NCBI GenBank assembly: GCA_016714365.1
Contig: JADJNH010000006.1
Coordinates: forward strand, 399,300 to 463,299
From: Candidatus Vicinibacter affinis
Lineage (GTDB): Bacteria; Bacteroidota; Bacteroidia; Chitinophagales; Saprospiraceae
Length of the DNA: 64,000 bases
Reading direction: 5' to 3'
Positions 17,730-27,290 of the stretch are shown here, one piece after another. Made by a program: the position numbers and the translations under genes. Under the pieces are notes generated by a model that did no database searches, was not told the origin of the DNA, and saw only the letters and a list, made by a program, of their open reading frames with translations. Every line of letters starts with the position of its first letter. The stretch's first letter is position 1.

Positions 17730-17929
17730 CTGCTAATTTAATCATTTTAGACCGGATGTAGCTAACCGACCTGTCCTGATAATTCCAAGATCATGCCACT
17801 TTATCAACCATTCCAATCACCTTAAAATAAACCTACATACGTAAATTAATAACTGATAAGTCATTCCAAATTTGAGATGATTACTTTTTCTCAATCAAGT
17901 GATTGGTGGAGGGAAATAAAAAAATAAAA
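17730..17929. other. Intergenic region upstream of the giant surface protein gene
   Basis: About 200 bp holding the upstream region of the minus-strand surface protein gene and the end of the hexapeptide-protein gene. I see no extra gene and no clear hairpin. Confidence 0.4.
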
Positions 17930-18463
17930 TTATTCCTGGGAATCCGCCTTTTTTTCAAACCAGGATGCATACATCTGATAATTGTCCGCTGTGCGCTGGA
18001 TAAAAAACTTGAAATTCTCCGCATCCAGCGGCTTCAGTTTACGGGCTGGTATTCCGGCATAGATAAATCCGGATTCCAATACCATGTGCTCCGGGACGAG
18101 TGCCCCTGCAGCTACTATGACCTGAGATTGAATTTCTGCATGATCCATGATAATGGCACCCATACCCACTAAAACTTCCGGATGAATTTTACATCCGTGA
18201 ATGATGGCCCGATGGCCAATACTCACGCGATCTCCAATTTCAGTGATGGACTTTAAATAAGTACAATGGATGATCACACCATCCTGAATATTCACCTGCT
18301 CACCTATTCTGATTGAATTCACATCCCCTCTTACCACTGCCTGAAACCAGATGCTGCTGCGCGCGCCTATGACTACATCCCCAATTACACTTGCATTGTC
18401 TGCAAGATAACAACTGGGATCAATAACGGGTGTAAATCCCCTGACTGATTTAATGAGCGCCAT
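17930..18463 (-). CDS. Gamma-carbonic-anhydrase-like hexapeptide repeat protein
   Basis: The 177 residues are a left-handed beta-helix of hexapeptide repeats (for example ASVIGDVVIGARSSIWFQAV, then VRGDVNSIRIGEQVNIQDGV). Three histidines, H66 (VIIHCTY), H84 and H89 (SIGHRAIIHG), match the zinc ligands of gamma-class carbonic anhydrases, and R45 and D47 (VVRGD) fit the conserved pair. The C-terminal helix (DNYQMYASWFEKK) is as in the YrdA/PaaY subgroup. It is probably a trimeric metal protein; enzymatic activity in this subgroup is often unproven. It lies 5 bp downstream of a TraB-family gene on the same strand. Confidence 0.85.
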   Translation of the reverse strand: MALIKSVRGFTPVIDPSCYLADNASVIGDVVIGARSSIWFQAVVRGDVNSIRIGEQVNIQDGVIIHCTYLKSITEIGDRVSIGHRAIIHGCKIHPEVLVGMGAIIMDHAEIQSQVIVAAGALVPEHMVLESGFIYAGIPARKLKPLDAENFKFFIQRTADNYQMYASWFEKKADSQE

Positions 18464-18468
18464 GGTTA

Positions 18469-19353
18469 TTATTTCAAAACAGGTTCAACAACAAAATTAT
18501 TTTTCCTAAGCAAGTTGATGACTCCTTCCTTACCACCTAAATGACCTGCACCAACTGCAAAAAAACAAGGTTCCTTTTTCATCACTTCCGCCATGATCGG
18601 AATCCATTTTTTATTCCGGTTGTTCAACATCATATCGAGGTATGGATTCATAGCCGTTTCTTCTGCAGTAATAGATTCGGAAAGTTTATTGAGATCCTGA
18701 GCGATGTAGGATTTGATCATTTCTTTAAGTCCGGACGATTCCCCATCATTGCTTTTGAGTGATTCCACCAACATTTGTGCCTGAGCCTTGTAAGGAATGC
18801 TGTCAAAAACAGACAACTGGAAAGCAACTGTCTCCAATCCTTTTACCGGAATTGAATGCTTCTTAGCCATTTCATTAAACTCCATTTCGTAGGATTTAAT
18901 TTGTCCATCCTGAAAATTTTGAGGGTTCATTTCAGGTGAACCGAAAGCACTCAGGAACATGGGTTTCATTCGCTCAAAGAACATCATCGGCAAACCCATT
19001 TTTTCAAAATGTCCGGACACTAAATCGTATTCAGTTTTGGTCAGCAAATCTGCCAATGAAGTATCATTGGCCATGAACATCTGATCCATGACACCAGCGA
19101 GATTACTCATGTCCATCATTTCATCCATGGCAATTTCCAAATACAAATTATTTGTTTGATTCAGACATTCTTCGGTTCCCTTTGGTAAAAAATAATCCTC
19201 CACTGGAATCATGTGAATGGTGCCAAACAGATAAGAAGGCTTTTCTAAGCCATTACCGGATATTTTCCATAGGAGTGCGTTGGAAAGAGAGTCCTGAGCA
19301 TAGGTAAACAAGTAGGAACCCAGTAGTGATAAGAGTAAAAATATTTTTTTCAT
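18469..19353 (-). CDS. TraB/GumN family secreted protein
   Basis: The 294 residues begin with a signal peptide (MKKIFLLLSLLGSYLFTYAQ). I chose this ATG at 19353 because the longer version would add 15 residues ahead of a textbook leader. The mature protein has the family hallmarks: an early LLWKISG followed by KPSYLFGTIHMIP, LYLEIAMDEM in the middle and FFAVGAGHLGGKEGVINLL at the end. The GTIH and GAGHL motifs belong to the TraB/GumN (Tiki-like) group, thought to be metal-dependent peptidases, though biochemical proof is limited. It is likely periplasmic or on the envelope. It sits between rlmB and the carbonic-anhydrase-like gene. Confidence 0.85.
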   Translation of the reverse strand: MKKIFLLLSLLGSYLFTYAQDSLSNALLWKISGNGLEKPSYLFGTIHMIPVEDYFLPKGTEECLNQTNNLYLEIAMDEMMDMSNLAGVMDQMFMANDTSLADLLTKTEYDLVSGHFEKMGLPMMFFERMKPMFLSAFGSPEMNPQNFQDGQIKSYEMEFNEMAKKHSIPVKGLETVAFQLSVFDSIPYKAQAQMLVESLKSNDGESSGLKEMIKSYIAQDLNKLSESITAEETAMNPYLDMMLNNRNKKWIPIMAEVMKKEPCFFAVGAGHLGGKEGVINLLRKNNFVVEPVLK

Positions 19354-19409
19354 TTTAATTGAATTCATTGAATGGGTATCAAATTGCTGAAACCACATTT
19401 TTAAAATTG

Positions 19410-20186
19410 TTATTTACTTTTTAGATCATTTGTTTGCTTGACCATTAAATCTTGTCCAGTTCTCCATTGATAAAAAATTATACCTGCAGACACAGATACA
19501 TTCAATGAATTGATGTGACCTGCCTGCGGAATGCTGACTGAAAAATCCAGACAGGCTTTTACTTCAGGAGATATACCCAGGTCTTCTGCACCAAGGACAA
19601 TTACCAGAGAAGTATTGAGATCCGCTTCCTGAAGATGCATCTTAGCTTTCTCATCTGCCCCAACAATAACAAATCCCATCTTTTTTAGTTCGCGCAGCGT
19701 GTGTACAGGATTGTTGATTTTACAAACCGGTATTCTGAGGAGTGCACCGGCGGAAACTTTGATGGCTTCCTGATTGACCGGCGCGCTGTTGCGACTTCCG
19801 ATAATCAGCCCGGTGATGCCCATCACTTCAGCAGATCTGGCAATGGCACCAAAATTATGAACATCGGTAATTCCGTCCAACAAGGCGAAACAGGGATTCT
19901 GGCCGGATTCAAAAGCTGATTGCACGAGGTCCTCCACTTTATAAAATTCAATCGGGCTGATCATAGCCAACACTCCCTGGTGATTGCCCTTACACAACTT
20001 ATCCAATTTGGTTCTGGGGACCGTCAAAACAGAAACTTTATGTTGCCTGGACAATTTTATTAATTCTTTGAGCATCTGATTATCAAGGTAATCGCCCAGA
20101 TAAACTTTTTGTAAGATTTTTCCGGCAGCGAAAGCCTCTTGTAAAGCGTTCTTACCTATCAACCAATCAAAATTTTGCTTTGCCAT
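19410..20186 (-). CDS. rlmB: 23S rRNA (guanosine-2'-O-)-methyltransferase RlmB (SpoU/TrmH family)
   Basis: The 258 residues have an N-terminal substrate-binding domain (DWLIGKNALQEAF, then KLCKGNHQGVLAMIS) and a SPOUT methyltransferase domain with the three SpoU motifs: DVHNFGAIARSAEVMG, VIVLGAEDLGISPEV and ISIPQAGHINSLNVSVSAG-like (here VSIPQAGHINSLNVSVSAG). RlmB methylates G2251 of 23S rRNA; paralogues act on tRNA, but the N-terminal NHQG motif favours RlmB. It is divergent from the M36 protease gene, with only 49 bp between the two starts. Confidence 0.92.
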   Translation of the reverse strand: MAKQNFDWLIGKNALQEAFAAGKILQKVYLGDYLDNQMLKELIKLSRQHKVSVLTVPRTKLDKLCKGNHQGVLAMISPIEFYKVEDLVQSAFESGQNPCFALLDGITDVHNFGAIARSAEVMGITGLIIGSRNSAPVNQEAIKVSAGALLRIPVCKINNPVHTLRELKKMGFVIVGADEKAKMHLQEADLNTSLVIVLGAEDLGISPEVKACLDFSVSIPQAGHINSLNVSVSAGIIFYQWRTGQDLMVKQTNDLKSK

Positions 20187-20211
20187 AAATTCTCGAAATT
20201 TCGTAATTTAG
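20179..20211 (+). promoter_or_regulatory. Probable promoter of the M36 protease gene
   Basis: TTTG at 20179-20182 and TAATTTAG at 20204-20211 are 21 nt apart, matching the Bacteroidota consensus with one mismatch in the -7 box. The ATG lies 24 nt after the -7 box. The -33 box sits inside the first codons of the divergent rlmB. Confidence 0.45.
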
Positions 20212-20235
20212 CCACTTCTAATCAACTACCACATA

Positions 20236-23200
20236 ATGAAAAAAAATATCTATTTATTGTTCATTATTAATGTATTATACATTAGTAATTCTCTAATCGC
20301 TCAAAATTTACAGGCCCTGAGTCTTGGAAAACAATACCTGGAGGCCTCAAAAACCAACTGGAATTTGACTTCATCAGACTTGAAAGACCTGATGGTAACC
20401 GACCAATATCAGTCTGACCACAATGGCGTGACTCATATTTATTTCCAGCAAGCCTACAAAGGTATTCCTATTTACAATGCCGTGACCTCTGTTCACGTCA
20501 CCAAAGAAGGAAAAGTTTTTGACAGCCCTTGCCGCTTTATAGATAACATTGAATCTAAAGTCAATGCTACCCAGCCAAGACTCAATGCGCTTCAGGCTCT
20601 TGAAAAGCTGATCTATCATTATGATGTGAAAAATGCAGTTCTGCCTTTAGAAAAAAGACGCAGCAATGACAAGGATCGCTATTTTGAAAAAACAAATTTC
20701 ACCCATTCTGACATTCCCGCCAGATTGATGTATTTCCAAACAAAAGACGGAAAACTCCGTTTAACCTGGGATGTTTCAACAGACTTCGTGGACAGAACTG
20801 ATTACTGGAGCACAAGGGTAGATGCCATTACAGGTGAAATACTGGATCAACATAACTATACGGTGAAATGTAGTTTTGGCCATCAGCATCAGGAGAAATG
20901 CTTTGAACAGCATGCAAGCGCTGATCTACAAAAAAAGAACCAGTCTGCCTTCAACGGAAATCAAGGACAAACCAATGTTTCGCTTACTCCCAAACCTGCT
21001 GCAACGGTGTATAATGTTTTCCCGTTTCCTATAGAGAGTCCGCTTCACGGAAGCCGTCAGTTGGTCTCAGATCCAGCCTATACGAATGCATCTCCTTTTG
21101 GCTGGCACGATACCAATGGACAAGCAGGTCCTGAATTTACCTACACTCGTGGAAATAACGTAAGTGCCTATCTGGACAGAAATGGAGACAATGTAAACGA
21201 TGGAGAAAGAGCAGATGGTGGAACATCCTTGAATTTTGACTTTCCTTTTGATCCTAAAAAAGAACCTGCATCTTATACAAAAGCAGCAGTAACCAACTTA
21301 TTCTATGCAAACAACATGATGCATGATGTTTTGTATCAGTTTGGTTTTGATGAGAAGGCAGGAAATTTCCAACAAAATAATTACAACAAAGGTGGTACCG
21401 GTGCGGATCAAGTACTTGCTGAAGCGCAGGATGGAAGTGGAACCAACAATGCAAATTTTGCTACCCCACCGGACGGAAGTTCAGGCAAAATGCAAATGTT
21501 TTTATGGACTGCTGCACCAGGTGAAGTAAGAGTTGATGCACCTTTGGAGATCGAAGGCTACCTTTCGGTCAATGGACCAACTGGCTGGGGAGGTAAGGTG
21601 ACTACCACACCAATTACAGGAGAAGTGGTATGGTCTGATGACGGTGATCCGGGCAACGAAAAGAAAGGATGCAAAGACGCTCAGAAAAAATCTAAACTCG
21701 ATGGCAAAATCGTCCTGATTGAAAGAGGACTTTGTGATTTCAGTGAAAAGACTTTCTATGCGCAAAAAGCTGGAGCAAAAGCAGTTATCATCTGTGGATT
21801 TGATGAACAAAATGTCGGCATGGCAGCAGGAGTAAATGCTGCATTGGTTACCATCCCAGCATATTATGCACGAAAGTCAGTATGTGATAAAATCGCACCA
21901 TATGTAGGTAAAGGGCTAATCATTACAGTCAAAACACCGGAAGACACGAATGCAGGACCGGATAGTCTGGATGGTGATTTTGACAATGGAATCATCACTC
22001 ATGAATATGGACATGGAGTTTCCAACAGACTCACCGGAGGACCTGCCCAGGCCAATTGCTTGAGCAACGAGGAACATATGGGTGAAGGCTGGAGTGATTT
22101 TATGTCACTGATCATGACTGCAAAACAAGGAGACAAAGGAGATCAAATTAAGGGTATTGGAAATTTTGCAACTTCTGCTCCAATCGATGGAATTGGTATT
22201 CGTAGAAGACCCTATACGACCAATATAGCTGTTAATGAATTCACCTATCATGATATTGACGATGAAGAACATAATTTGGGTGAAGTTTGGGCTGCTATGT
22301 TGTGGGATCTTTATTGGGCCATGGCAGATAAATATGGATTCGATCCAACTTTTTCCAATAAGAATGCCGGCAACAATCGCTGTATTCAATTGGTGATGGA
22401 TGGCATGAAACTACAGCCTTGTAGCCCGGGATTTGTAGACGGACGCAATGCAATTCTAAAAGCTGATACATTGTTGTACAATGGAGAAAATGCTTGTTTG
22501 ATCTGGAGCGTTTTCGCCCGCAGAGGATTAGGTTTTGGAGCCAAACAAGGTGACTCTGATTTTGTAGGAGATGAAACCGAAGATTATGAAGCTTTCCCTA
22601 CTTGTATAAACAAAACTGTCATCGCAAAATCCGCGCCTTTTATAATAAAGTCAGGACAGGAAATAACTTACAGTCTTAGTGTTCGTAATCTCAGAGCAGG
22701 AGAAGTCAACAATGTAGAATTAGAAGATCACATACCTGCCGGTTGTACGTATGTAAATGGTTCATCGAATCTTGTACCCAAATCAGTTGCTTCGGATAAA
22801 ATAAGCTGGGAAATCAGCAACATGAAATCTCTGGAAACTAAAACCATTACCTACAAATTAAAAACTGCTTCAGACAAATATTCCAACACAAGATTCTTTG
22901 ATGATTTTGAAGACCCTAATACTGAATTCAATTACGACTTTTATCAACGTAAGGGTAATGGAATCTGGCTTTGGGCAGGAGGTGAAGGTTATCAAGGAAG
23001 TACTGCCTGGATTTCAGAAAGTTCAGCAACAGAAGAAAGGGATCACTCCTTCAACAACATTACACCTATTGATATGGGTGACGAAATAACTTCTTTATTG
23101 TTCTATCATAAAATCAATACCCAAAGCGGCATTGACGGTGGATTTGTAGAAATTTCTGAAGATGGAGGAAAGATTTGGAATTTATTAGTTACTGATGACT

Positions 23201-23802
23201 TTCAAATAAATCCTTACGTAGGCGGTTTGTCTTATAATGCCATTGGAATTCCATTGGTAAAAGGATTTTCCGGATATACCAAAGATTTTATTCCATCAGT
23301 CGCCAGTTTGGAAAAATACAAAGGCAAAAAGATCAATGTAAGATTCCGATATGGCAACGATGATGCTACTGAATCCAATAATCCCGGATTTAAAGGTTGG
23401 ATTGTGGATAATCTGGAGATCATAAATCCTTTTTTCTACAACAGTGATTTTTGTATTAAGACCGGATTAGGCGAACAATACTGCGTAAGTCTTCCAGGCA
23501 AAGGAACTCTCGTAGATTCCAAAAAAGTGGTGGGCACCAATAACCCTAATGAGGCAGGCGGAACGGCAGCGATTTATCCAAATCCTGCAAAAGAAATCTT
23601 GAACATAAAATTGGAAGCAAACCATGGCGTTAAGCAAATCAATTTGTTGAATCTAAATGGTCAGATCATTAGTTCAAAATATGTATTTGGTCAGGAAAAA
23701 CAATTGCTGCAATTCAATACAGATCATTTACCAAAAGGTGTAATCATCGTAGAGTTGATTCAAGAAAATAAAGTCAACAGTACTAAAGTAATTTTGAAAT
23801 AA
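20236..23802 (+). CDS. Secreted M36 (fungalysin-like) metalloprotease with PA insert and type IX sorting domain
   Basis: The 1188 residues start with a signal peptide (about 1-23, ending NSLIAQ). An FTP-type propeptide follows (VTHIYFQQAYKGIPIYNAVT). The M36 catalytic domain has the zinc motif HEYGHGVSNRLTGG (HEYGH at 589-593) and the third ligand in GEGWSDFMS (Glu 617). A PA domain (about 460-560, with VLIERGLCDFSEKTFYAQKA) is inserted ahead of the zinc motif. A DUF11-like module (YSLSVRNLRAGEVNNVELED) and a lectin-like beta domain lie downstream. The C-terminus (AAIYPNPAKEILNIKLE to VNSTKVILK) is a type A sorting signal for type IX secretion. It is expected outside the cell, degrading proteins. 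A strong terminator follows. Confidence 0.93.
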   Translation: MKKNIYLLFIINVLYISNSLIAQNLQALSLGKQYLEASKTNWNLTSSDLKDLMVTDQYQSDHNGVTHIYFQQAYKGIPIYNAVTSVHVTKEGKVFDSPCRFIDNIESKVNATQPRLNALQALEKLIYHYDVKNAVLPLEKRRSNDKDRYFEKTNFTHSDIPARLMYFQTKDGKLRLTWDVSTDFVDRTDYWSTRVDAITGEILDQHNYTVKCSFGHQHQEKCFEQHASADLQKKNQSAFNGNQGQTNVSLTPKPAATVYNVFPFPIESPLHGSRQLVSDPAYTNASPFGWHDTNGQAGPEFTYTRGNNVSAYLDRNGDNVNDGERADGGTSLNFDFPFDPKKEPASYTKAAVTNLFYANNMMHDVLYQFGFDEKAGNFQQNNYNKGGTGADQVLAEAQDGSGTNNANFATPPDGSSGKMQMFLWTAAPGEVRVDAPLEIEGYLSVNGPTGWGGKVTTTPITGEVVWSDDGDPGNEKKGCKDAQKKSKLDGKIVLIERGLCDFSEKTFYAQKAGAKAVIICGFDEQNVGMAAGVNAALVTIPAYYARKSVCDKIAPYVGKGLIITVKTPEDTNAGPDSLDGDFDNGIITHEYGHGVSNRLTGGPAQANCLSNEEHMGEGWSDFMSLIMTAKQGDKGDQIKGIGNFATSAPIDGIGIRRRPYTTNIAVNEFTYHDIDDEEHNLGEVWAAMLWDLYWAMADKYGFDPTFSNKNAGNNRCIQLVMDGMKLQPCSPGFVDGRNAILKADTLLYNGENACLIWSVFARRGLGFGAKQGDSDFVGDETEDYEAFPTCINKTVIAKSAPFIIKSGQEITYSLSVRNLRAGEVNNVELEDHIPAGCTYVNGSSNLVPKSVASDKISWEISNMKSLETKTITYKLKTASDKYSNTRFFDDFEDPNTEFNYDFYQRKGNGIWLWAGGEGYQGSTAWISESSATEERDHSFNNITPIDMGDEITSLLFYHKINTQSGIDGGFVEISEDGGKIWNLLVTDDFQINPYVGGLSYNAIGIPLVKGFSGYTKDFIPSVASLEKYKGKKINVRFRYGNDDATESNNPGFKGWIVDNLEIINPFFYNSDFCIKTGLGEQYCVSLPGKGTLVDSKKVVGTNNPNEAGGTAAIYPNPAKEILNIKLEANHGVKQINLLNLNGQIISSKYVFGQEKQLLQFNTDHLPKGVIIVELIQENKVNSTKVILK

Positions 23803-23822
23803 AATTTCAATTAAGGATAATT

Positions 23823-23857
23823 AAAAGCCGTCCACCAAAAAATGGGGACGGCTTTTT
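23823..23857 (+). terminator. Rho-independent terminator after the M36 protease gene
   Basis: An 11-bp perfect stem (AAAAGCCGTCC 23823-23833 with GGACGGCTTTT 23846-23856) closes an A-rich loop with a 3-bp inner pairing, followed by a T-rich end. The sequence is nearly symmetric and could also stop minus-strand transcription from the Fic gene downstream. Confidence 0.9.
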
Positions 23858-23920
23858 AATTCCCAAAACTATAATCAAACTCACTAACTGAAACTGTGAA
23901 TTTTAATTCAAATATGGACA

Positions 23921-24896
23921 CTAACCGGAAAGTAAAAGCTTTCTTTCCCGCTTGCGATTATCAATGTATTCTTTGATTGCTGCCGGACGAGTATACCAAA
24001 TGCGACCTTCTTTATACGAATCTATTTTTCCCTGTCTGGCCAATAAACTAATATACTCTTGCCCGTAAGGCAAAACCGCATCTTCAACCAAATCTGCTAT
24101 GGGAACATATTCATCCGCATAATCTTCCAAATTACTGAGATAGATGCCTAGCGATCTGATCAGCAGCCCTGGCAATCAAACGAATCAACAAATCATAGTG
24201 GCCCTGATTTGCACGGTTAAGGGCCTGATAATACTTATTTCTGTCTACCTTGAGAATGATGACCGGCGGAAACTCCCATTTCATCAGCAACAAATTCATG
24301 ATCAGCCTGACGGTCCTGCCATTCCCATCAAAAAAGGGATATATCCACACAAACCGATGATGAAAAATACTGACCCTCACCAAAGGGTGCATGCTTTGAT
24401 CGTCCCTACTCACCCAACTGATGAGATCTGACATGAGATCAGGTACTTTCTGTGCATTGGGAGGAGTAAAATTAGCACCTGGAATGCGTACCCCTGAATT
24501 CCTGTATCTACCTGCAAATTCTTTCTCTATCTTACTCATGACCAATTCATGAATATCCAGGATATCCCGCTCCTTCAGCAGGTAATCGCCGGAAACCAAT
24601 TCTTCCAGGTATTCTATCGCCTCCTGATGATTCACCACTTCAAAATGCTCACGCAAACTCTTGCCGGCCACCGTCATCCCCTCCTCTATCACCATCCTGG
24701 TCTCCCGAAGATTTAAGGTATTTCCTTCTATACTGTTACTGTTATAGGTCCACTCCAAATTAAGACTGCTCCTGATGGATTGTACGACCGCGCGGGACAA
24801 AGGTCTGTGCTTATCCAAACGCGTCTTCTTGAGGTCAATATTCTGCAATACATCCTTCAAATCATCATAAGCATATTCTTTTACCGGCCATACCAT
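23921..24896 (-). pseudogene. Fic-domain protein gene broken by a one-base insertion, catalytic His replaced by Tyr
   Basis: The first 247 codons (24896 to 24156) encode a Fic protein. It has an inhibitory-type motif SNSIEGN at 53-59, a Fic core helix and the active-site loop, which reads IYPFFDGNGRTVR; the position normally His is Tyr 186. The frame then fails: translation continues RHLSQ and stops, while the rest of the family tail (SLGIYLSNLEDY through QEYISLLARQGKI to NRKRERKLLLSG, a winged-helix-like C-terminus) is in another frame. Removing one base near 24155 restores a 324-residue protein reading AADQSLGIYLSNL. Intact relatives transfer AMP to target proteins. Either the gene is decaying or the extra base is a sequencing error; the Tyr substitution is independent of that. 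A terminator lies just downstream at 23823-23857. Confidence 0.8.
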
Positions 24897-25282
24897 TACA
24901 CAAATATACCTAAATATTTAATATCGTTTAATTCTTATTTCATATTTACCGATATTTAAATCTTAAATTAAAATAAATACATAAATTTATTGGCGCCTCT
25001 AATTATTTAAAATAGGTCAATTTTTGCATCCTCCAAATTCTAAAAATTGAATATAAATGATTTAATTTCAATTATATATAATGTTTTAGGATTATGATAC
25101 AATATCAACCAGAATTCGCCCAGGGGCTTAAATCGCTTCTACAAATATGGGTCAAAAATCATCCACAAACCATTTTAATATCGTTTTAAAATATTTTATT
25201 ATATTGCGATTATTAATTATATATTTAGATTTATTTCCTGCTTTTGATGGAATTGTTGGGCGTGTCTCAGAACTTGATATAT
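24897..25282. other. AT-rich intergenic region with no recognised gene
   Basis: Nearly 400 bp of very AT-rich sequence separates the divergent Fic gene from the aminotransferase gene. A 60-codon open frame at 25147-25329 begins well but has no family features and overlaps the promoter of the next gene, so I do not call it. Confidence 0.5.
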
Positions 25283-25314
25283 TTTTAAATAATGGTTCTT
25301 TCCGCTTATATTTG
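25283..25314 (+). promoter_or_regulatory. Probable promoter that fixes the start of the aminotransferase-like gene
   Basis: TTTT at 25283-25286 and a perfect -7 box TATATTTG at 25307-25314 are 20 nt apart. Transcription would start near 25321, after the longest possible start (25292), which supports the ATG at 25340. Confidence 0.5.
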
Positions 25315-25339
25315 TTCGCAATCCACTAAACCTCCGTTC

Positions 25340-26617
25340 ATGCAAAGACGAACCATGTTTAAATTATTGGCTGCCTCCTCAGCCGGTATTCTCTCTCCCT
25401 CCAGTTTATTGAAGGCTTCCGGGGATGAGTTCAAGCAAGCTGTTGATGACCTTAATCGACTCTCCCCCTCTGACGATGAAACTTTCTGGCATCAGATCAG
25501 GCTGGCCTATTCCGTATCGCCGACGTTGATTAATCTAAACAACGGAGGAGTTGCGCCTGCACCGAGGGTCGTGCAGGAAGCGGTGGAATATTACAGTAGA
25601 ATGAGCAACGAGGCTCCATCCTATTACATGTGGCGGATTCTTGACCAGGGCAGAGAACCTTTAAGACAAAAGATGGCTAACCTTGCAGGTTGCAGTGCAG
25701 AGGAACTGGCATTCAACCGCAACTCTTCGGAGGCTTTGGAGACCATCATTTTTGGTTTGAGACTGAAGGCAGGTGACGAAGTAGTACTGACCAAACAGGA
25801 TTACCCGAACATGATCAACGCATGGAAACAGCGGGAAAAGAGAGAAGGTATTGTACTTAAATGGATAAATTTTGAATTCCCCATTGAAGATCAAAAATTC
25901 ATTGTAAAAAAATTCGAAGAGGCTTTCACTGATAAAACCAAAGTGGTCCATATCACCCACACCATTAACTGGAACGGACAATTATTGCCTGCAAGAGAAA
26001 TTGCCCTGGCAGCTAAAAAAAGAAACATCGAAGTTTTAGTAGACGCTGCACATAGTTTTGCTCATTTCCAATACAAGATCAGTGATCTGGAATGTGACTA
26101 CTTTGGCACCAGTTTGCATAAATGGTTATCTGCGCCAATAGGAAGTGGATTGCTTTATGTACGCAAAGAAAAAATTAAAAACCTTTACCCATTTTTGGCT
26201 GCAGCAGATCCGGAAAGTGAAGACATCCGAAAGTTTGAAAGCCTTGGGACCCGGTCATTTGCCCTTGAACAAGCCATCGGGCAGGCGATTGATTTTTTCC
26301 ATTTAATCGGAGCTGAAAGAAAATTCAATAGACTCCACGAACTCAAAATGTATTGGGTCAACAAAGTAAAATCACACCCGAAAGTCAAAATAATTTCTCC
26401 CCTTTCCAAAGAATTCAGCGGAGCCATTTGCGCAGTATTGGTAGAAGGTAAAACTGCAGGTCAGTTGTCTGAATTTCTTCAAAATGAATACAAAATCCAC
26501 ACAGTGGGCATTGATTGGGAAAATATTCATGGGGTAAGAGTTACCCCAAATGTTTATACCATGAAATCCGAACTCGATAAATTGGTGACCGGAATCTTAA
26601 AATTTGCAGACAGCTGA
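25340..26617 (+). CDS. Exported class V aminotransferase-like PLP enzyme (isopenicillin-N-epimerase-like)
   Basis: The 425 residues begin with a twin-arginine-like leader (MQRRTMFKLLAASSAGI), suggesting export of a folded cofactor enzyme. The catalytic domain has VLVDAAHSFAHF (Asp 235 and His 238 in the cofactor-binding position) and the PLP lysine K261 in FGTSLHKWLSAPIGSG. An early LNNGGVAPAP motif and a late GVRVTPNVYTM fit the isopenicillin-N-epimerase-like/cysteine-desulfurase-like branch. Substrate is not predictable. I used the ATG at 25340 because the promoter lies between it and the earlier possible start at 25292, and because the leader starts there. It converges with a VOC-family gene. 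Confidence 0.82.
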   Translation: MQRRTMFKLLAASSAGILSPSSLLKASGDEFKQAVDDLNRLSPSDDETFWHQIRLAYSVSPTLINLNNGGVAPAPRVVQEAVEYYSRMSNEAPSYYMWRILDQGREPLRQKMANLAGCSAEELAFNRNSSEALETIIFGLRLKAGDEVVLTKQDYPNMINAWKQREKREGIVLKWINFEFPIEDQKFIVKKFEEAFTDKTKVVHITHTINWNGQLLPAREIALAAKKRNIEVLVDAAHSFAHFQYKISDLECDYFGTSLHKWLSAPIGSGLLYVRKEKIKNLYPFLAAADPESEDIRKFESLGTRSFALEQAIGQAIDFFHLIGAERKFNRLHELKMYWVNKVKSHPKVKIISPLSKEFSGAICAVLVEGKTAGQLSEFLQNEYKIHTVGIDWENIHGVRVTPNVYTMKSELDKLVTGILKFADS

Positions 26618-26624
26618 TAAACTC

Positions 26625-27005
26625 CTAATGTTGGAACAAAGCACAGAAGGCTCCGGCCGGATCCTGTATCACTGCGTATCTGGAGGATCCCCCATATGAT
26701 TTTGGGCCTGAAATAATTTTGCCACCGCTTTCCTGAACAGCCACCAGACTTACCTCCAAATCTGCTACATTAAAATAAACCAACCATACCGGAGGAAGTC
26801 CTTCATTAGCCCCTCTTGAATGACATACTCCGGCTTTTGTAAAACCATCTGTCGGACTGTTGAGACAGAAGTCCTCATAGGTACCCATGGATACTTCCTG
26901 CACCGAAAAGCCAATTACCCTGGCATAAAAATCTTTGATTTCCAATGCATTGGGTACTGTCAAATCCGCCCATTGAAAGGCTCCGATGTTAATTTTTTCA
27001 CTCAC
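26625..27005 (-). CDS. VOC (glyoxalase/bleomycin-resistance) superfamily protein
   Basis: This 126-residue protein shows the beta-alpha-beta-beta-beta half-domain pattern of VOC proteins. The N-terminal WADLTVPNALEIKDFYARVIG and the C-terminal SRYAVIQDPAGAFCALFQ are characteristic, with FNVADLEVSLVAVQESGGKI between the halves. Metal ligands typical of true glyoxalases are only partly visible, so the activity is unknown; many such proteins are small-molecule or metal binders. It converges with the aminotransferase-like gene, with 7 bp between their ends. Confidence 0.8.
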   Translation of the reverse strand: MSEKINIGAFQWADLTVPNALEIKDFYARVIGFSVQEVSMGTYEDFCLNSPTDGFTKAGVCHSRGANEGLPPVWLVYFNVADLEVSLVAVQESGGKIISGPKSYGGSSRYAVIQDPAGAFCALFQH

Positions 27006-27245
27006 TTGCTGAAGGTTTTTTCAAAGATAGCTCTTTTACCCAATTGGAATTCATCTACCATTCAATGCATTATACCCACCCGCCGGACTGTCACTTCCTC
27101 TTCATTTTATTCTTAGTTTTATAATATATTAAATAAATATAATATATTTATAATAATTAATATTCAAATTTTTATATATTAAATATTATTATCTATGTCA
27201 TCTTCTTTTTTCTGATTTTTCATGCTGTAGTCTGCCGAATAGCTG
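27006..27245. other. Intergenic region upstream of secDF
   Basis: About 240 bp, mostly A and T with TAATATA-like runs, upstream of the promoter of secDF. I see no gene in it. Confidence 0.4.
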
Positions 27246-27253
27246 TATATTTG
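27246..27253 (+). promoter_or_regulatory. Probable -7 box of the secDF promoter
   Basis: TATATTTG at 27246-27253 matches the Bacteroidota -7 consensus exactly, 37 nt before the ATG. No clear TTTG lies at the matching -33 distance. Confidence 0.4.
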
Positions 27254-27290
27254 CGGAGTTTTTTAAAATCTATTATAGAAATCACATATT

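Noticed and set aside
25147..25329. 60-codon open frame upstream of the aminotransferase-like gene
   Set aside because: It overlaps the promoter of the next gene, has no family features and lies in very AT-rich sequence where chance frames are common.
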